64,000 nucleotides of DNA from Apostichopus japonicus (lineage: Eukaryota > Echinodermata > Holothuroidea > Aspidochirotida > Stichopodidae), in contig NC_092572.1 in NCBI RefSeq assembly GCF_037975245.1, positions 18,059,489-18,123,488 on the forward strand, written 5' to 3'. Under the pieces are notes generated by a model that ran no database searches, was not told the origin of the DNA, and worked only from the letters and a program-made list of their open reading frames with translations. Position 1 is the stretch's first letter. Every line of letters starts with the position of its first letter. Of this stretch, positions 28,801-43,800 are shown in pieces. The translations under genes and the position numbers were made by a program.

Positions 28801-31800
28801 GGAGTACTTACTGATCAACATGTGTTTGTTCACATTTCTAATTCATCCACTTTGAACAGGAATTGTTAGAGAAGTGCTACAAGGTCTAATAATGGTACAA
28901 CAACAAGCAGTTTTCTCCATTCATCCTCATGGCATTTAAATCTACAGCATAGATCACTTTCCTCATCTAGACAAATTTACCGTACATAAATTATGTCTAA
29001 ATGAACCACCCATTTAGGAATATTCTGGAGAGAGAGCATCTCCACGAAATATAGTTTTGAAAACAATATTTCATAAACTAAAAAATTAACTGGTAGAAAC
29101 TTAAGATGTCAGAACTTTTGTTTACATGGGAATTTACTTCACTCTTAGCTGTCTCCTACTACACTAATGCACTTTCCTGATTTCCCGAAACGTCATCTAC
29201 CAAAATAACATTTTTCTTTGTTAGCGGTGCTTCTACAGAACAGTACATGACATTACAGTTGTTTTATTCATATTCACCCCTGGTTACAGAAAACTAATGT
29301 AAACTTCACATGAGCATGTAAAAACAACATCTATTATATAGTAGGAAAATTAGGAATTGATTGGAGAATTCACCAAGTATGATAAAATCATGATCCTCTT
29401 CCACATACTACATGTTTGTCAAAATTAAGTTTACTCCTGAGCGTTTCTGTAAAAGTTTTAGACATCAACAGTACTGTACAGTAGCTTAGTTGTACAGTAG
29501 ATGGTTTGTGGTCTAATTGGTAAACAACTATTATAGTCATTATTGTAATAATAAGTCAAGGTGAGGAAAGGTGCCCTATAATTACTTGAAAGCCTCTTTG
29601 TATAAATTTTGTTTGTTCATCAAGGGTCATTCACTAAATTGGTGAACAGAAAGAGCCAGAAGTAGATTAGTATTCACTTTACTGTATTAGACACAGGACT
29701 TACTCTATTGTCCGGGTGTTATTGAAACGTCATCAGTGTTAATTAATGGCCCCAGATTTTGGCCATGCTTAACACTTGCTTTCTTATGTGGGGGGGGGGG
29801 GGGGAGTGGGCTTTGATCCCCTAATCTATTCCCAGCTAATGAGGAATTGTTAAAATAAACTTTAAAATGTCCCAGAGTGGATGTTGAGTGAACACTTTTA
29901 GAGTGGGGGTAAAATTAATGTTTGAATTTGAGCACGGGTGACCAATGACCATTATAGATCTGTGTTTCAAGTGTATTTATAGCCCGGGCAAAACTGATTG
30001 TCTTTTAGCAGCTTCCTTAATTTGGTTGATCATCAATTATTTTATCAATCATAGTTGAAAGAAAAAATGCAAAGAAATATTTGCCTAGAATGAGATAAAA
30101 CACAGTTGAGTCACCTCAGGGTTGTTTAGTTTTATTCAAAACAAGATTGGGATGGAACAGGGATCACACCAAGTGATTCATGTTAATGAGTGAGTGTTAA
30201 TTAGTGAGTGATTCATGTTAATGAGCGAGGGATTCATGTTATTGAGCAAGTGATTCATGTTAGTGAGTGAGTGAGTGAGTGATTCTATGAACGGACACGA
30301 TTCCAACCTGAAAAGTGAAAAAGTCTGGAAGTGTTGGTTAAAAACAAGTTTTCGACTAACTTATTGATTTAATAATTTGAGATCATAATAACAGGATGCC
30401 AACTGTATTAAACAGCATTGAACAAAATTGGAATGAAAAGTCTTGACACTTAAAACTGCTCTGTCCTTGGAATAAATTGAACGATCTTCTACAGTAAGAT
30501 TTACATGCTTTTAAAATGAATAAATTGCTTATTTCATCAATTCAATTTTTTCGCCTATGTCATTTCACACCTGAAAAGTATGACCTTGAGTGGTAACAGA
30601 ATGTAGACAAGTTTGAATAGCTTTACAGGCAAATTGCCAGATACAAAAGACACAAAGAAGGAAGATTTTGAAATTGTACTAATTTTATGTAGTATTGTAC
30701 TATATTTATGTAGTGTATATTGTACTATGAGTAACTTCCGTGTTGTGGTCCTGGAAAACTTTAGATTAGAATTAGGTAGCTTGAGACTAGAAATAAAAAC
30801 AACCTTTTTTGACCTGGGTTATTTTGATATATTTAGTAGCCTTTAGGTAATAATGCAAGGATGCTTTCAGCATTAAATTTAATTGCTTAATTCACAATAA
30901 TTGTGTTGGCTACGTGATGAGAATATTTTAAAGATGTGGTGAATTTAAATTTTTAAATTCTAAATTTACAACAAATATAAAAATTCACAACTGGCATCTT
31001 CGTCCGTCTTCTCACAACAGCAGGTTGTGAGAATAATAGACAGGAAGGCTAATTCACTCTTAAACAGCCAAATTTACTTTGCTCCTCTCACCTGTCTCCT
31101 ACTACACATAGATCTGCATCTTCCTATCTACCTAACTACACATTGGAAACGTTTTCTCACTGCGCCCTTGCTCCCAAGGCACTGCCCACTTACACTTCCT
31201 TACGAAATCTACGAATCTACCACGTAATCTTGAAGAAACTAGATGGATTTGCTAGCGAACCTTCTGTAGCAAATTTCATCCGTTTCTTAGCAGTTTTTGG
31301 AAATCCAGCTTGGAACGACGACCGTTGGAACAGGTCTTTACAAACAGAACCTGGTACTAAGATTTGATATTAATTCTAGAAAAAGATACAGATACTTACT
31401 TCAGATGTAATTATATCATTGAAATGAACAAGTGACCAAGCACTGTAACTATTTGAAATGATTTAGTGTATAGAACACTGTCATATAGGCACATTGGCTG
31501 CATAAGTTTACCATGTTTGAGAGGGAATAGACCTGAGTAACTATAGATGTACTGTAGGCCTCCAAATGTCTCAGCCTGGCCAGAGGTATTTTACTTGAAT
31601 AATTCATAGCTGAGGCAGTGATGGTCCCAATATGTGGGTAGCTTCTTTACTAATTGTAACCGTACTGTTATGTACACGTAAGCTATCATTTTATCCTGAG
31701 CCTAGAAGATAATGATCAAAGGTGCGGCAGTAGTCACTGCCGTTGGGAGCTTACAAACCAAAGCTGAAGTTACACGAATGAGGTACTTTTCAGTGTACAT

Positions 31801-34800
31801 ATGCACAGTTGAGCTGTGTCATTTTGAACAGCCAGTATGAATCTAATTTTAATTTATTTGAAACTGCTTGAATTTAAAATGGTAGTTATTTCGTCTTGGA
31901 TTCCAGACAGCTCTTCTTTATTTTGTCTGTTTTAAATGAGTTTCACAATTTGCCATCTCTCCCTTCCCCCTTCTTTTCTCTTGAATCCCCCTTCCTCTCT
32001 CTCTATTTCCCCTTCCTCTCTTTCGATACCCCCTTCCTCTCTCTCTATTTCCCCTTCCTCTCTTTCGATACCCCCTTCCTCTCTTTCGATACCCCCTTCC
32101 TCTCTTTCGATACCCCCTTCCTCTCTTTCGATACCCCCTTCCTCTCTCTCTATTTCCCCTTCCTCTCTTTCGATACCCCCTTCCTCTCTTTCGATACCCC
32201 CTTCCTCTCTTTCGATACCCCCTTCCTCTCTTTCGATACCCCCTTCCTCTCTTTCGATACCCCCTTCCTCTCTCTCGATACCCCCTTCCTCTCTTTGGAT
32301 ACCCCCTTCCTCTCTTTGGATACCCCCTTCCTCTCTTTCGATACCCCCTTCCTCTCTTTGGATATCCCCTTCCTCTCTTTCGATACCCCCTTCCTCTCTT
32401 TGGATATCCCCTTCCTCTCTTTCGATACCCCCTTCCTCTCTTTGGATATCCCCTTCCTCTCTTTCGATACCCCCTTCCTCTCTTTCGATACCCCCTTCCT
32501 CTCTTTCGATACCCCCTTCCTCTCTCTCGATACCCCCTTCCTCTCTCTCGATTCCCCCTTCCTATCTCTCGTTCCCCCCTTGTTATTCAAACATACATAC
32601 AGTACAGTTTGGCTTAATAAGTTTAACCTTTCAAGCCAACTAATTCTAAACTTGCATAAATTCTTCCTTGCTTCCTGTATTTGTCTTTCAGTCTTTCCTT
32701 GTATTCTTCAATGTATTGTTTGACTTTCTGAAAATTATAATTTTGAAAATATAAAGTTCACATCGACAATGACGACAAAACGGGAAGTAGAACACATCCT
32801 GTCCATACAAAATAAAAAATGTACAGTAGCAATCACCATGATGTGACTCAGATCCAAACAATGACTTTCCTGTTAAAAGTACAATTTGAATTTACTTAGT
32901 TCCTCATTTAGCTGTCTCCCCACAACAATGACATCATCAATTTGGAAAAATCAAAAAAATTGCAGATTCTTTATCCAACCAAGAAAATCTTAATTTGCAA
33001 AATATGTGACAAATTAATGAAAGTTTTGGCTACTTGGAAGCGTACAGGATGAGTATGGTATGTGTTAAAAGCAATTATTCCTAATTTTTTCTAATAAATT
33101 AATCAAAAAGATGTTGGAAGTAAAAGGAAAGATTCAAATATTAATAATACAAGTAAGGTTAGATCTATGGAATAAATAAATAAAACAAAATTAGAAAGAA
33201 TTAAGGCGCCATATGTATGTATGGTACAGTACATGCCAATGTTGGAAATTGGGAAGCAAATTAATCTCTTCGTTCCGTTTTAAGTTATGTGTTATGCAGT
33301 ATCGAGGTTATTGCACATGTATGGAGAATTATCCAAGTTCCAGTTATTATTATTACCAGATCTTGCTTCACTTCTGTGCCTGAGGGGTACAGCTGTGAGA
33401 GCTGTGACTCATACAGTAGGCCTATGTAGTATTATTAGCAACACAGAACAATATAGAGGCTAGGAGTTCAGACTCCAATTTAATGGGTCAAACAAGCGAT
33501 AATTTGTTTGATAAAGTTTTCCAGATGTAAAACATTCTCCTTTTGAAAATTAAAAAATTATGCAAAATGGAAATTGCGTTTTTGGTATTGAAGCCTATAG
33601 ATGTACAGTACTGCATGATAGCTAGCACTTGGCATGGACAATTCAATCATTTTGCTTTGTAAAACCAGTCAGTTTAAAGTCTTTTCCTCAAACTTGATTG
33701 AAGAATTAAGATTGGCACATATACTGTATCATGTTCAAATAGGAATAGCTCTAATGTCTTTCTTTTAAACACATTAATGTACAGTGTAGCTGTGTGCGCA
33801 ACTTTTTAGCTTTATTTACTATATATAGTTAAATAACCATAAATAAGTAAGTTACAAATTTACTTCGCTCCTCGCTTACCTGTCTCCCCACAACCTTAGC
33901 ACCCTCCTTCTACCGTGCGTAGAATGCCCTGGTCACCTTTTTAACACTGTGCGCCCTCTATGTCCGGCCCCACTGGTCAATAAGTAAGTACGGTAAGTTA
34001 CAAATTTCCCTCTTTAGTGATAACAATTATGAACCAAATTGTTCTTGTTTTTTCAGTGGTTGTTTTTCTAGTTTCCATTTTTAATTGTACAAGTTTGTTG
34101 TTCTGTGTATTGTGACATACATATTAGCTTAAATATTTGTGCAGTAATACAGGGACTGGTAGGTAGAATACAATGACCTTACTATCTGGCCTACTGTATA
34201 CAGTTGCAGGTACTGTACGTGCAACATGTCATCACTGAATATTCCTAGATGTTCCTTTATTAAAGTTAACCAGAGTTTGAAATTGCTACTTTGCGATTCA
34301 ATCATTCATAGCGCTGATACACTAGCGGGGGTGTATTGTACAGGTATTTTATTGATATATAATCTGTACTAATATTTGTAACACACAATTAAGTTGTTTG
34401 TAATCATAGAATAAGCCAATCTTTTGTTGCTAAAAGTTGATTCATGGCAGTCACGCGATGTATTGCAGTATTAATAGAGCGGCATGCAGTGAACCAGTGA
34501 ACCAGCTTGGCTTTGACTTTCAGTGTGCACAATTACTTTATGCTTGCACCTGTAGGTTATTCTCTGAATGGCCTTTGTGAGCCTTTTGTGGAATGTGTCA
34601 CAATTTCTTCTGATAAAATCTTGAAGAATAAAGTTTGTTGTAAAACATACATGTATGTATATATTTACATATTGCGTGGGCATATTCATTGTGTATACAT
34701 TTTCAGAAATAATGTTCAGTTTCGGTTTTGTTTGCAAATTTCAGACAGTAATTACTTTAGGATACCATGCACTGTTTGCCTGCAATTTATTTCCAGCAAT

Positions 34801-37800
34801 ATTAGTAATGTTGTTCTCAGATTAAGAATAAACAAGTAGCTTAATTTTGCTGCACAGTGAAATTTCTAAAAAGACACAATGAATGCATGCATACACATAT
34901 GTGCAACACAGCGAATGTAATGCCCATGGATATTTAACATGTAGGCCTCATGTATACGGTACAACATGAACAAGGGCTGTGAGCGAAGCAAGTTTGACAT
35001 TTTTGACATTTCCTAAAAGCCCTGAGGATATATGTGAGACCTTAAATTTGTATCCCCTTGTTGCTCCTTAAGAGCATGCTGTGCAGTGCAGTATATATCG
35101 TTGGAATGAGTACTGTATATAACTCTAGCATGCATACAGTGCACATCTTTACTTCTTTTCTCTCTACATAAAGTAGAAATTCTGTGTCCAGCTGAGAGAC
35201 TTTAATAATTGCTGACTTGTTTTCATAGCAATGATTGATGGAAGTACTCTACTGTGCAACCTTTGTCGTGTTGTTGTAGTGAGGATTGACGATTTACTCC
35301 CCTTGTTCTCTCTTGTAAACCTGACAAAGTTGAGGGCACTGTAGAATTTAGTTAGCTCCTTGCTTACCTGTCTCCTCACAACCTTAGCACCCATATTCTA
35401 CTGTGTCAAGCATGTCGTTGGTAACCTTTTAACACTGTTTGCCCTCTATGACTGGGCTCCCAGGTCATTGCCCTTCTCATTCTACTATTCTAAGTGCCTG
35501 CACCCGTGTTTTTTTCGATCGGAACATTTGCTTCAGATTTCGTCCTTGCGGTATTTGCTGAGGATTCAGGAGTTTTTGCTTCCATCGAATTCTATATATC
35601 TTAAAGACGTCCTTTCCAGCCTGATAAGTATCCTTTTTTTTTGTGTAGGGAGGGATTTTGAGGGTAATGTTGATTCCGAAGGAAGAGGTGATGGGCATAC
35701 AAGTGCTAAAATGTTAACCAGTTGTTAGGTTATAGGTAGAATGGAGACCTGTGCAATTGTAGAGTCGGGACAGGAAAGTATCGTCGATGGTAATTATCCA
35801 AACCGTGGGAGTTTTGGGGTAACAGTGAGGGCGATAGGTAAATTTGGGGCTAGTAAATATCCAAACCAGGTGAGTGTTGGACTTTTTACGTCCGTACCAG
35901 ATTAGCTAATTTGGAAATGGCATAGAGTTGTAACTAATTCAAGTGTACAGCAACGTTCCCACTGTACATTTCAAGGTACAGTATACCTACATGTGTTATC
36001 TCCTATGCATACAGTAACATGTAATTTTTGCATTCATGCCCATTGGATCTACAGACTATACTTAACCTATTTTGGCATCCACACTTCATTTATTGATTTA
36101 ACTTCTTACCCACTCTAAACTACGGTTGTACAATAATTGTGTTAAATTTAAGATCCTGCTCAAGGGTGCAATCACTATGTATGTTTGTTCAAGTACATTG
36201 GTGACAAACATTGAGCTGTACAGTAATATATTGTAACTGAAATACTGTGTACTGTAAGTAATAGTACTGTGGCAGACACTTCCTGTATCTTTTATGTGCA
36301 CTTTCTGCAAACTGGTTGAGTCTCCTTGGTTTTAAAGGTAGTCAGTATTAGGCCCCAAATTATAGCACGCTATAATTGCTAGTTCAAGTTTTCAAAAAAT
36401 ACTTTCCTGGAGGTCTTTACTCTCCAAATTGGTCTCAGACATTTATTAAGGTACACACAAGATGACTGAATGTCCCAGTGAGGAAAATTTCCTCAAAGGT
36501 TGTACTAAAAACAGTTCAAGAATCTTGAGCGAAGGTGACCATATTTTAATATCTAGCATATTTGGGTCCAATACAGCATACCTTTAAGTACATACATAGC
36601 AGGTGGTGTTAATATGCTTTGTTCCAAACCTGTTAACTTGTGGTGTAAAGTTTAGCAGCCCTGAGCATGCAGTATATTGGCATTGTTCATACTGTAAGAA
36701 TAAACGTGACACTGAGCTGTGTATAGATACAGTCATTCATACATTTTGACTATTCCATTTGTATGTGTGTGTGTGTACATGCACTCGAGAGCAGTCCGTA
36801 GAGGGCAGTGTCACGCAGAATGGACGGTGGGCTCACCCAAACGAAAAAGAACTCCATCTCCACTATGCACAGAAAATATGTATACACTTGTGTTACTTTT
36901 AAGAAGAACTTAACAAATTGAAGCACATGCGTCTCAATGAGGTCGTATTCGGACTTTGCTCGGGACTGTGACTTTATGGTATGTGTTAATTAGCAAGTGA
37001 AATAAGATTCTTTAGCTGCCTGTGGAAGTTGTTCACCAAAGTCATCTAATATAGTCTATAAGGATGTTTATTAACAGAAGTTTCGTAGCATTTTCTGAAA
37101 GGCTGAAAGCTCTGAACTTTTGTCCCTTACGAAATTCTCTGGTTGTTGGACAGAAAAACAAACAAAAAAACTGATACCTTACAAGTGTTAACAGGGAATT
37201 GTGTTGGAATCACTTGTGTTTTAGTGTTCCAAATTTGGCGCAGCAAATTTTGGAGGCCCCCGAACTTTTGTCTCTTACAAAATTCTCTTGTTGTTAGACA
37301 CGTACAGTAAAATACAATGGCTACCTGTATGTTGTACAATATCCTTGCACTTGTACAGCAATCTGCCCATTTTGCTTGCGATACCCGAATAAATTATTCC
37401 GGGCTATGGTACCTATTTGCTTTGTGTCTCTTTTATGGTACTATACTGAACAGTTAGTTCTACTGCAGGCTTAATCTGTATACTTTCTTACAGTGGGCAG
37501 ATATAAACTATAGTCAGCTACAGGGTTTGTACATACATGTACAGATTGTAGAAATTACATTTGATATAACAAGAGGCTTGCAAAGGGTACATAGTTAGAA
37601 GATCAATATCTTGAAGTTTAAAAGTTCACTGACACTTATTATTTAATACGCTAGAAAAAAAAGAAACAGGACAATTCAGTTTATTATTTTTCATTACTGT
37701 ACTTTATTTCTATCACTGCTTTACAAATATCTAAGTCAGAGGAATTGCAGCTAGTTAAAGAAATTGGAGCCAAGAAACATAGCTTCATTTGATATGGGAG

Positions 37801-40800
37801 TCTGGGTGACACCAAATTTCAGTGGAAAATGCCTTGCTACTCTATAGTTGTATGGTGCAGAGTGCAATGTTTGTCACAGCTGTGATAATTGCCAAGAATC
37901 TTGACAATTATTGGCCATTATTAGCATATATTTGCATTACTATACAGTATGTAGGCATTGTATTAAATTGTGTAGTGTTAGTACTTTAAAGTTATTCCAG
38001 TAGCCCACGTGGATGTTTGGACAGTACTATGTGTAGATCAAACAGTTACTTTAACTTTATATTTCAAAATATATGAATTCTTCAAAAATTTATAATCACC
38101 TCCAGATGAAATTTGATACAATGTAATGTTACTACATACATGCTACCTGTAGTTTGTGTACATGTTATGGTTGTACAGTACCAAGTGACCACAAAGTGAC
38201 CATCTACTTTTACAGTATAAGAAATGATACCCACTCATCACACAAACCAGCACTGATACTATATATGTACAGGTATAGAAATATTTACAGTGTAAGTTCT
38301 CACCCAACTAAAAAATGAAGTTAGAACTGTGAACAGACCTTTACATGTAACAATTCAGCCAGTTTGTTTTTGTAAAACCTGGTTTATGTTAGTTCTCCCT
38401 TCAGAATGTTATATATATTCCTCTTGATCCTGAGTGCCTTTGTTTGTACATGTTATGCACCGATTATTCTGTATGTTGTATCTACAGTAAATTGTATTAA
38501 ATAGTTGAACGGTAATAAAAAAAAATTGAAAAAATTCTTTGATACCTTAGAAAAGTTCAAGCAAATCTGAATATGACACAATTAACAGAAAGCCTAAACG
38601 TTCATCATAAGTTCTGTTTATATAGCGGATTATGTACAAGTAATGCAAACCATTAGCTGTCTGTATAAAACATCGATAGGAACATTATCCTCGCAGCCTG
38701 CATTCCATCAGATACTCGGATTTAGCTCGACCGCAGAGCTCAAATGACCACATATCCCTGTCAGGCATGCAGTATGTGTGTATTACATTACATATATCTG
38801 TCAGTCTCACGCAACACTTTAATTCACAGCTCCCCTTGAAGCATTATCATCGAGCCCGGCACGATGGGAAGGTATTTATTTCTGCATCCCTGTGAAGGAG
38901 GCAACCACGTAACACTTTGGCCGCCTCAACATATTTCACACGGTCTGAAGGTCGAACGAGACTAAACGTAGAGACAAATAAAACGTAGCAAGAGAATTTG
39001 GGACTCGGATGCATGCACGCACTGCGGAATAACTGTAGTTTGTCTCTAGAGTGACTTCCTAATGTTTGGGCTAAATTTGTTTTAAGTTGAATTATTTATG
39101 AACTTGCCTGCATACACTTAATGGTCAGTGGATAGTTTACGGATATGGTTTAGGGTCAGCTGCGTGCATTGCGCAGGGACGAAATTAAATCCTGCAGGGC
39201 GAAAGAAAAAATACGGAAATGGTCTCCGATGAGATGGAGGTTCATCGATGCATTTATTTATTTCTTGCTGAGAGTGGTAAAGAAGATTCATTGTCAAAAT
39301 GAAAGGCCATGCCGGAGAAAATGGCTATTCAAAGTTACAGGATGTATATCACAGGTCTGTTAAATTATGACAAACCACTGCTCCTGTATTCTTGTTGCTT
39401 TTTCTCACTCATCATAGAAATTCTATTAGAAACTATTTGATCTACTCTACACTACGATAAAGTGCAGTACAGTACAGTGGAGTACTGTACACACTACAGT
39501 GCAGTGCAGTATAGTATAGTACAGTATAGAGCAGTACTTAGTAAATAAGTTCACAGACAAAACAAACCACACCAAATCCTGCATTACTATTTTGAGTTCA
39601 GCATACATACAGTATGTGCTTTACACATACATGCTCGTAAAGTACTGTACATGCAATAAAGCAATCTAACGACATCTGCTTCTTCCATTAATTAGAGCAA
39701 ACCGAAGATAGTTTTTAATGGATCTATGCCTCTGTGTCTATTACTCCGTCTGATTGCAAAAGAACCAGTTTAATCACAGCTTTATTGGATTTGCGGAGCA
39801 ACTTTAGAAGCCAGCTGATGGTTAATGCGGTCTTTAAGAAGTCACACCAGCATATATATAGAGTATTTAAAGGGACTGTCAGACGTCAAGTTCAACTGAA
39901 CTATTTGAAAGATTTGCTGTGAAAACCTTGGTTCGAGACGCACTGTACTACTGTTATTTAATCATACAGTATCCTGTTACATGTAGTACAGCTTCATTTG
40001 GAAGATGAATAATTGAAACATGCTACATTATTAAATAGCTGGAGATGCATTTTCTGCACTTCCTAACTTACCTGTCTCCTCACAATATAAGCACTACTCT
40101 AGGATGGCTTGGAACTGGTAAACCTTTTAACCTAGATTCAGTATGATAGGTTTAGTACAGTACAATGGATGGGAATACATGTATATGTTCATTAACAGTA
40201 TATTGTATTTGTATTTATGCATTTACATTGCATTTATGTGCATTTACAGTATATTGCAATTGCATGTATGCATTGTATTGCATTTATGCATTGTATTGCA
40301 TTTATGTACATTTACAGTGCATTGCATTTGCATTGCATTTATATTGCATTTACAGTATACAGTCTATTGGAGGCAGGTACAAGACTTGACCAATGCATGC
40401 TTGCAATTTACCTGAAACAGTACTACTGTAGGTACTTCAGTTGAATATACACTATGTGTTCCTCTCAAGCTGTATCATATATAATTACAGTATCTACTTA
40501 ATTTCCTCTTCATACATCTCACCTACACACTGGTAACTATTTAGCTGTACACCAAAAAATTCCATGTCTGAGACTCTGCCCACTCAATCCACCTTCAGAA
40601 TGTATCAAGAAGTGCATGACCTATGTACATAAAGTAAAACATGTTTTCCGCCAAGTCTTTGTTTCCAGTATGATATCCTCTCGATTTCTATGTAGTGGTG
40701 AATTCTATTGGATCAAGAATGTACAAAAGTATAGAATGGAGATAGGTAAGTTTAGTCGTTCGTTAATATAATAAAACAGTAAGGTTTGGGGATTTGAGAC

Positions 40801-43800
40801 TTTTCTTTGTCAGATAAAAATAGTAAATTTGAAAGACAAAAAAAAAACAGTTCTAGGCATAATGAGAATTTAAATTAAGATTGACAGTGGCAATCTCCCA
40901 GTATAAATTGTGCATGACTGGATAATTGTACAGTAATTGGCATGATTGACTTTAAAGGAGCCTTCTGCATGGTGATATAAATTGTGATAAATATATAGAT
41001 TCTATATTTAAGACTTTTAAGTCCCGTGACAAGTTGGTTTAGCTCGCAGTAATCAAGTATCACTTGTGATGCGGGTGGAATTCAGCGAAACGTTTTCGTG
41101 TCCAAGGTTTTTTGACTTGTACTATTAATTATATATTTAACCAAAATTATCATGGCGGTTAACTTTTAAGGGTGACTTGGAGTAAGTACAGTAGCTACTG
41201 ACTGGCTTGTTAATTCTTTTGTTAAAAACTATGTGCACTCCTGGAGAATTCCTTATTTGGAATAATATTTTTAATAATACTCTGTTGGTTTGGTTTATAA
41301 ATATCCATCATGGTGAAACAAAACCCTGCTTTTAGACGCCTGAATAATTGATGCGTTTGTACTAAGATATCAGTCATGTCATCAGAATTGCTCACTAATC
41401 AATCGTCTACTCACAATAGCCTGGCTATGCTTTGCCATGGACCATTGGCTAATTAAGGTTTTACTTATTTCTCATATAGTTATGACTGAGATCTACCTGT
41501 TGATTTTGTTATCTTAACAGAATAAATTGAAATAACTTATGAAGCAATGCTCCTTTAAGCATTTGGTACAGATTTCTTTATTGAAGGAATTGAGAGAGTT
41601 AATATTTTGATGGAGTTTTATCCCGTGCGTAGTGAAATTGATACACACAGGTTGTTGTTTGACCTATGGATCTTGAAAGCATGCACATATCATGGATTTT
41701 GTATGTCAGTACACTAGCTGTGGTATTGAAGGCAGTTTGGTCTCCGTATTCCCAGTAGGGCGTCAGACTTTTTCGTAACCGAGCATTAGCCAATCATATG
41801 TAACCAGGCAACTATCAGCCATATTGAAGGCTAATGTTCTTTCAAGGCAAATTTTTAAGGATATTTTGGTGGTTGTCCCTTGCACAACCAGGTCTTACTT
41901 TGTGGTGGTCCGTTGTACAGCAGATTTGGTTGTCTGAAAAATTTATAAACCGATTCATACACTGTACGAGAGATTCTGAGGTTCAGTGAAATAGAGCACC
42001 AGCTTTGGGGGGCGCCAACGTCACAGAGGCGGATCCCATTTTACCTGTTTGGGGGTATTTACAGTTACAATACAATCTAAATTTGATGTAAACAGCAACT
42101 CGTCCGTCAGACAACCATCAAAGCTGGTTTTGGGTTGTCCATATATAGAAGTTTGGTCGTCTCGGGCGTTAAAAGTTGTTGCCGTCTTTATTGAGTAACT
42201 AATTATACTTAGCATTTCACTAAAAATGACAAACTGGTAACATAACTTGTATTGTGCTATACACATGCTGCATGTTCCTAATCCACAGCTCTGTACTCTG
42301 TGTGTTAAATATCACATGTCTAACTTATTCATCATCTGTGGATGGTTTCTAAGGCCAGGTCTAGCTGTAAGTTTTGTGACCAGTATTCTTTTTCTGTGGA
42401 TGGTTTGGACCGGGACTAGCTGTACTTACAGTAGTTACATGTCTGTACTGCACTGTGCTTTGTTACTATAAATCCACAGTATGTACTCTGTGTGTTAAAT
42501 ATCACACCTGTAGGCTGGCTCATTCATCTTATGTGGATGGTTTGGGTCGGATCCAGCTGACAAACTTAATTACATGTCTGTACTGCAAGGTGCTTTGTAA
42601 CTTATCCACAGATCTGTACTCTGAGTTTCAAATATCACACCTATAGGCTGGCTTAAATTCATCTTATGTGGATGGTTTGGACCGGGACTAGCTGTACTTA
42701 CAGTAGTTACATGTCTGTACTGCACTGTGCTTTGTTACTATAAATCCACAGTATGTACTCTGTGTGTTAAATATCACACCTGTAGGCTGGCTCATTCATC
42801 TTATGTGGATGGTTTGGGTCTGATCCAGCTGACAAACTTAATTACATGTCTGTACTGCAAGGTGCTTTGTAACTTATCCACAGATCTGTACTCTGAGTTT
42901 CAAATATCACACCTACAGTATAGGCTGGCTTATTCATCTTCTGAGGATGGTTTGGGCGGGATCTATAGTAGCTGACATACTTTATTACATGCCTGTACTG
43001 AATGTGCAGTGCTTTGTAACTTATCCACAGAGATCCGTACTCTGAGTGTCAAATATCACACCTATAGGCTGGTTTATTCATCTTATGTGGATGGTTTGAG
43101 GTCTAGCTGTAATGAAACGAGAGAAGGTGTGATAGTGTTAATATAGCCTCCCGGTGATTCTACTAAGAGCACAGCATTTTACTTGTCAACTATTTATGAA
43201 AGATATAGTCATATTAGTATTGCAGAGTTAAATGGTCACAAGACAAATTAAGTACTTTGATAGTGTCAAACACTATATATCCAGCTCTCACAATTCCTAT
43301 ATATCTGTTCAATGTTTGGGTAAATACAATACTAAGCTTTTTATTTGCCCTTGCATACATATCATCCTCAAGAAACTACAAGGTCAATGCCTTATATGAT
43401 TTACTGCTTTGGTATATAGCCATCTCCTAGATGAGATTTCAAAATGATTTACTTTAACCAATGTACAAAAAGTTCAAAAACATAAATTATTATTCCTGAA
43501 TGGTATTCAGAAATGTCAGATTTGTCCACAGGTTTACGGATATAAGGCAATTTGGTTGTGATTTGGGAATGTGGAGACAAATGAAGGATATCTTTTTAGA
43601 ATAGATACACGCACTGTCTCAAAGAAGGGAAGAAAACAGCGATTAACACATGATGGAATGATGTACTATGTAGGCTGCAGTATCATTTTCATATGAGTAC
43701 TGTACATCTTTGTGAGGTGACAAAATGTTGGTTATATTTAGTCCCCTAGCACATTAATATTAATGGAGTATCTATTCTTACACATTAATAGTATCATGCA

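Noticed and set aside
32150-32590. 146-residue antisense protein with KGVSKER repeats, and 275/235-residue sense proteins
   Set aside because: All are produced by a 21-bp minisatellite whose period is a multiple of three; open frames are expected without selection.
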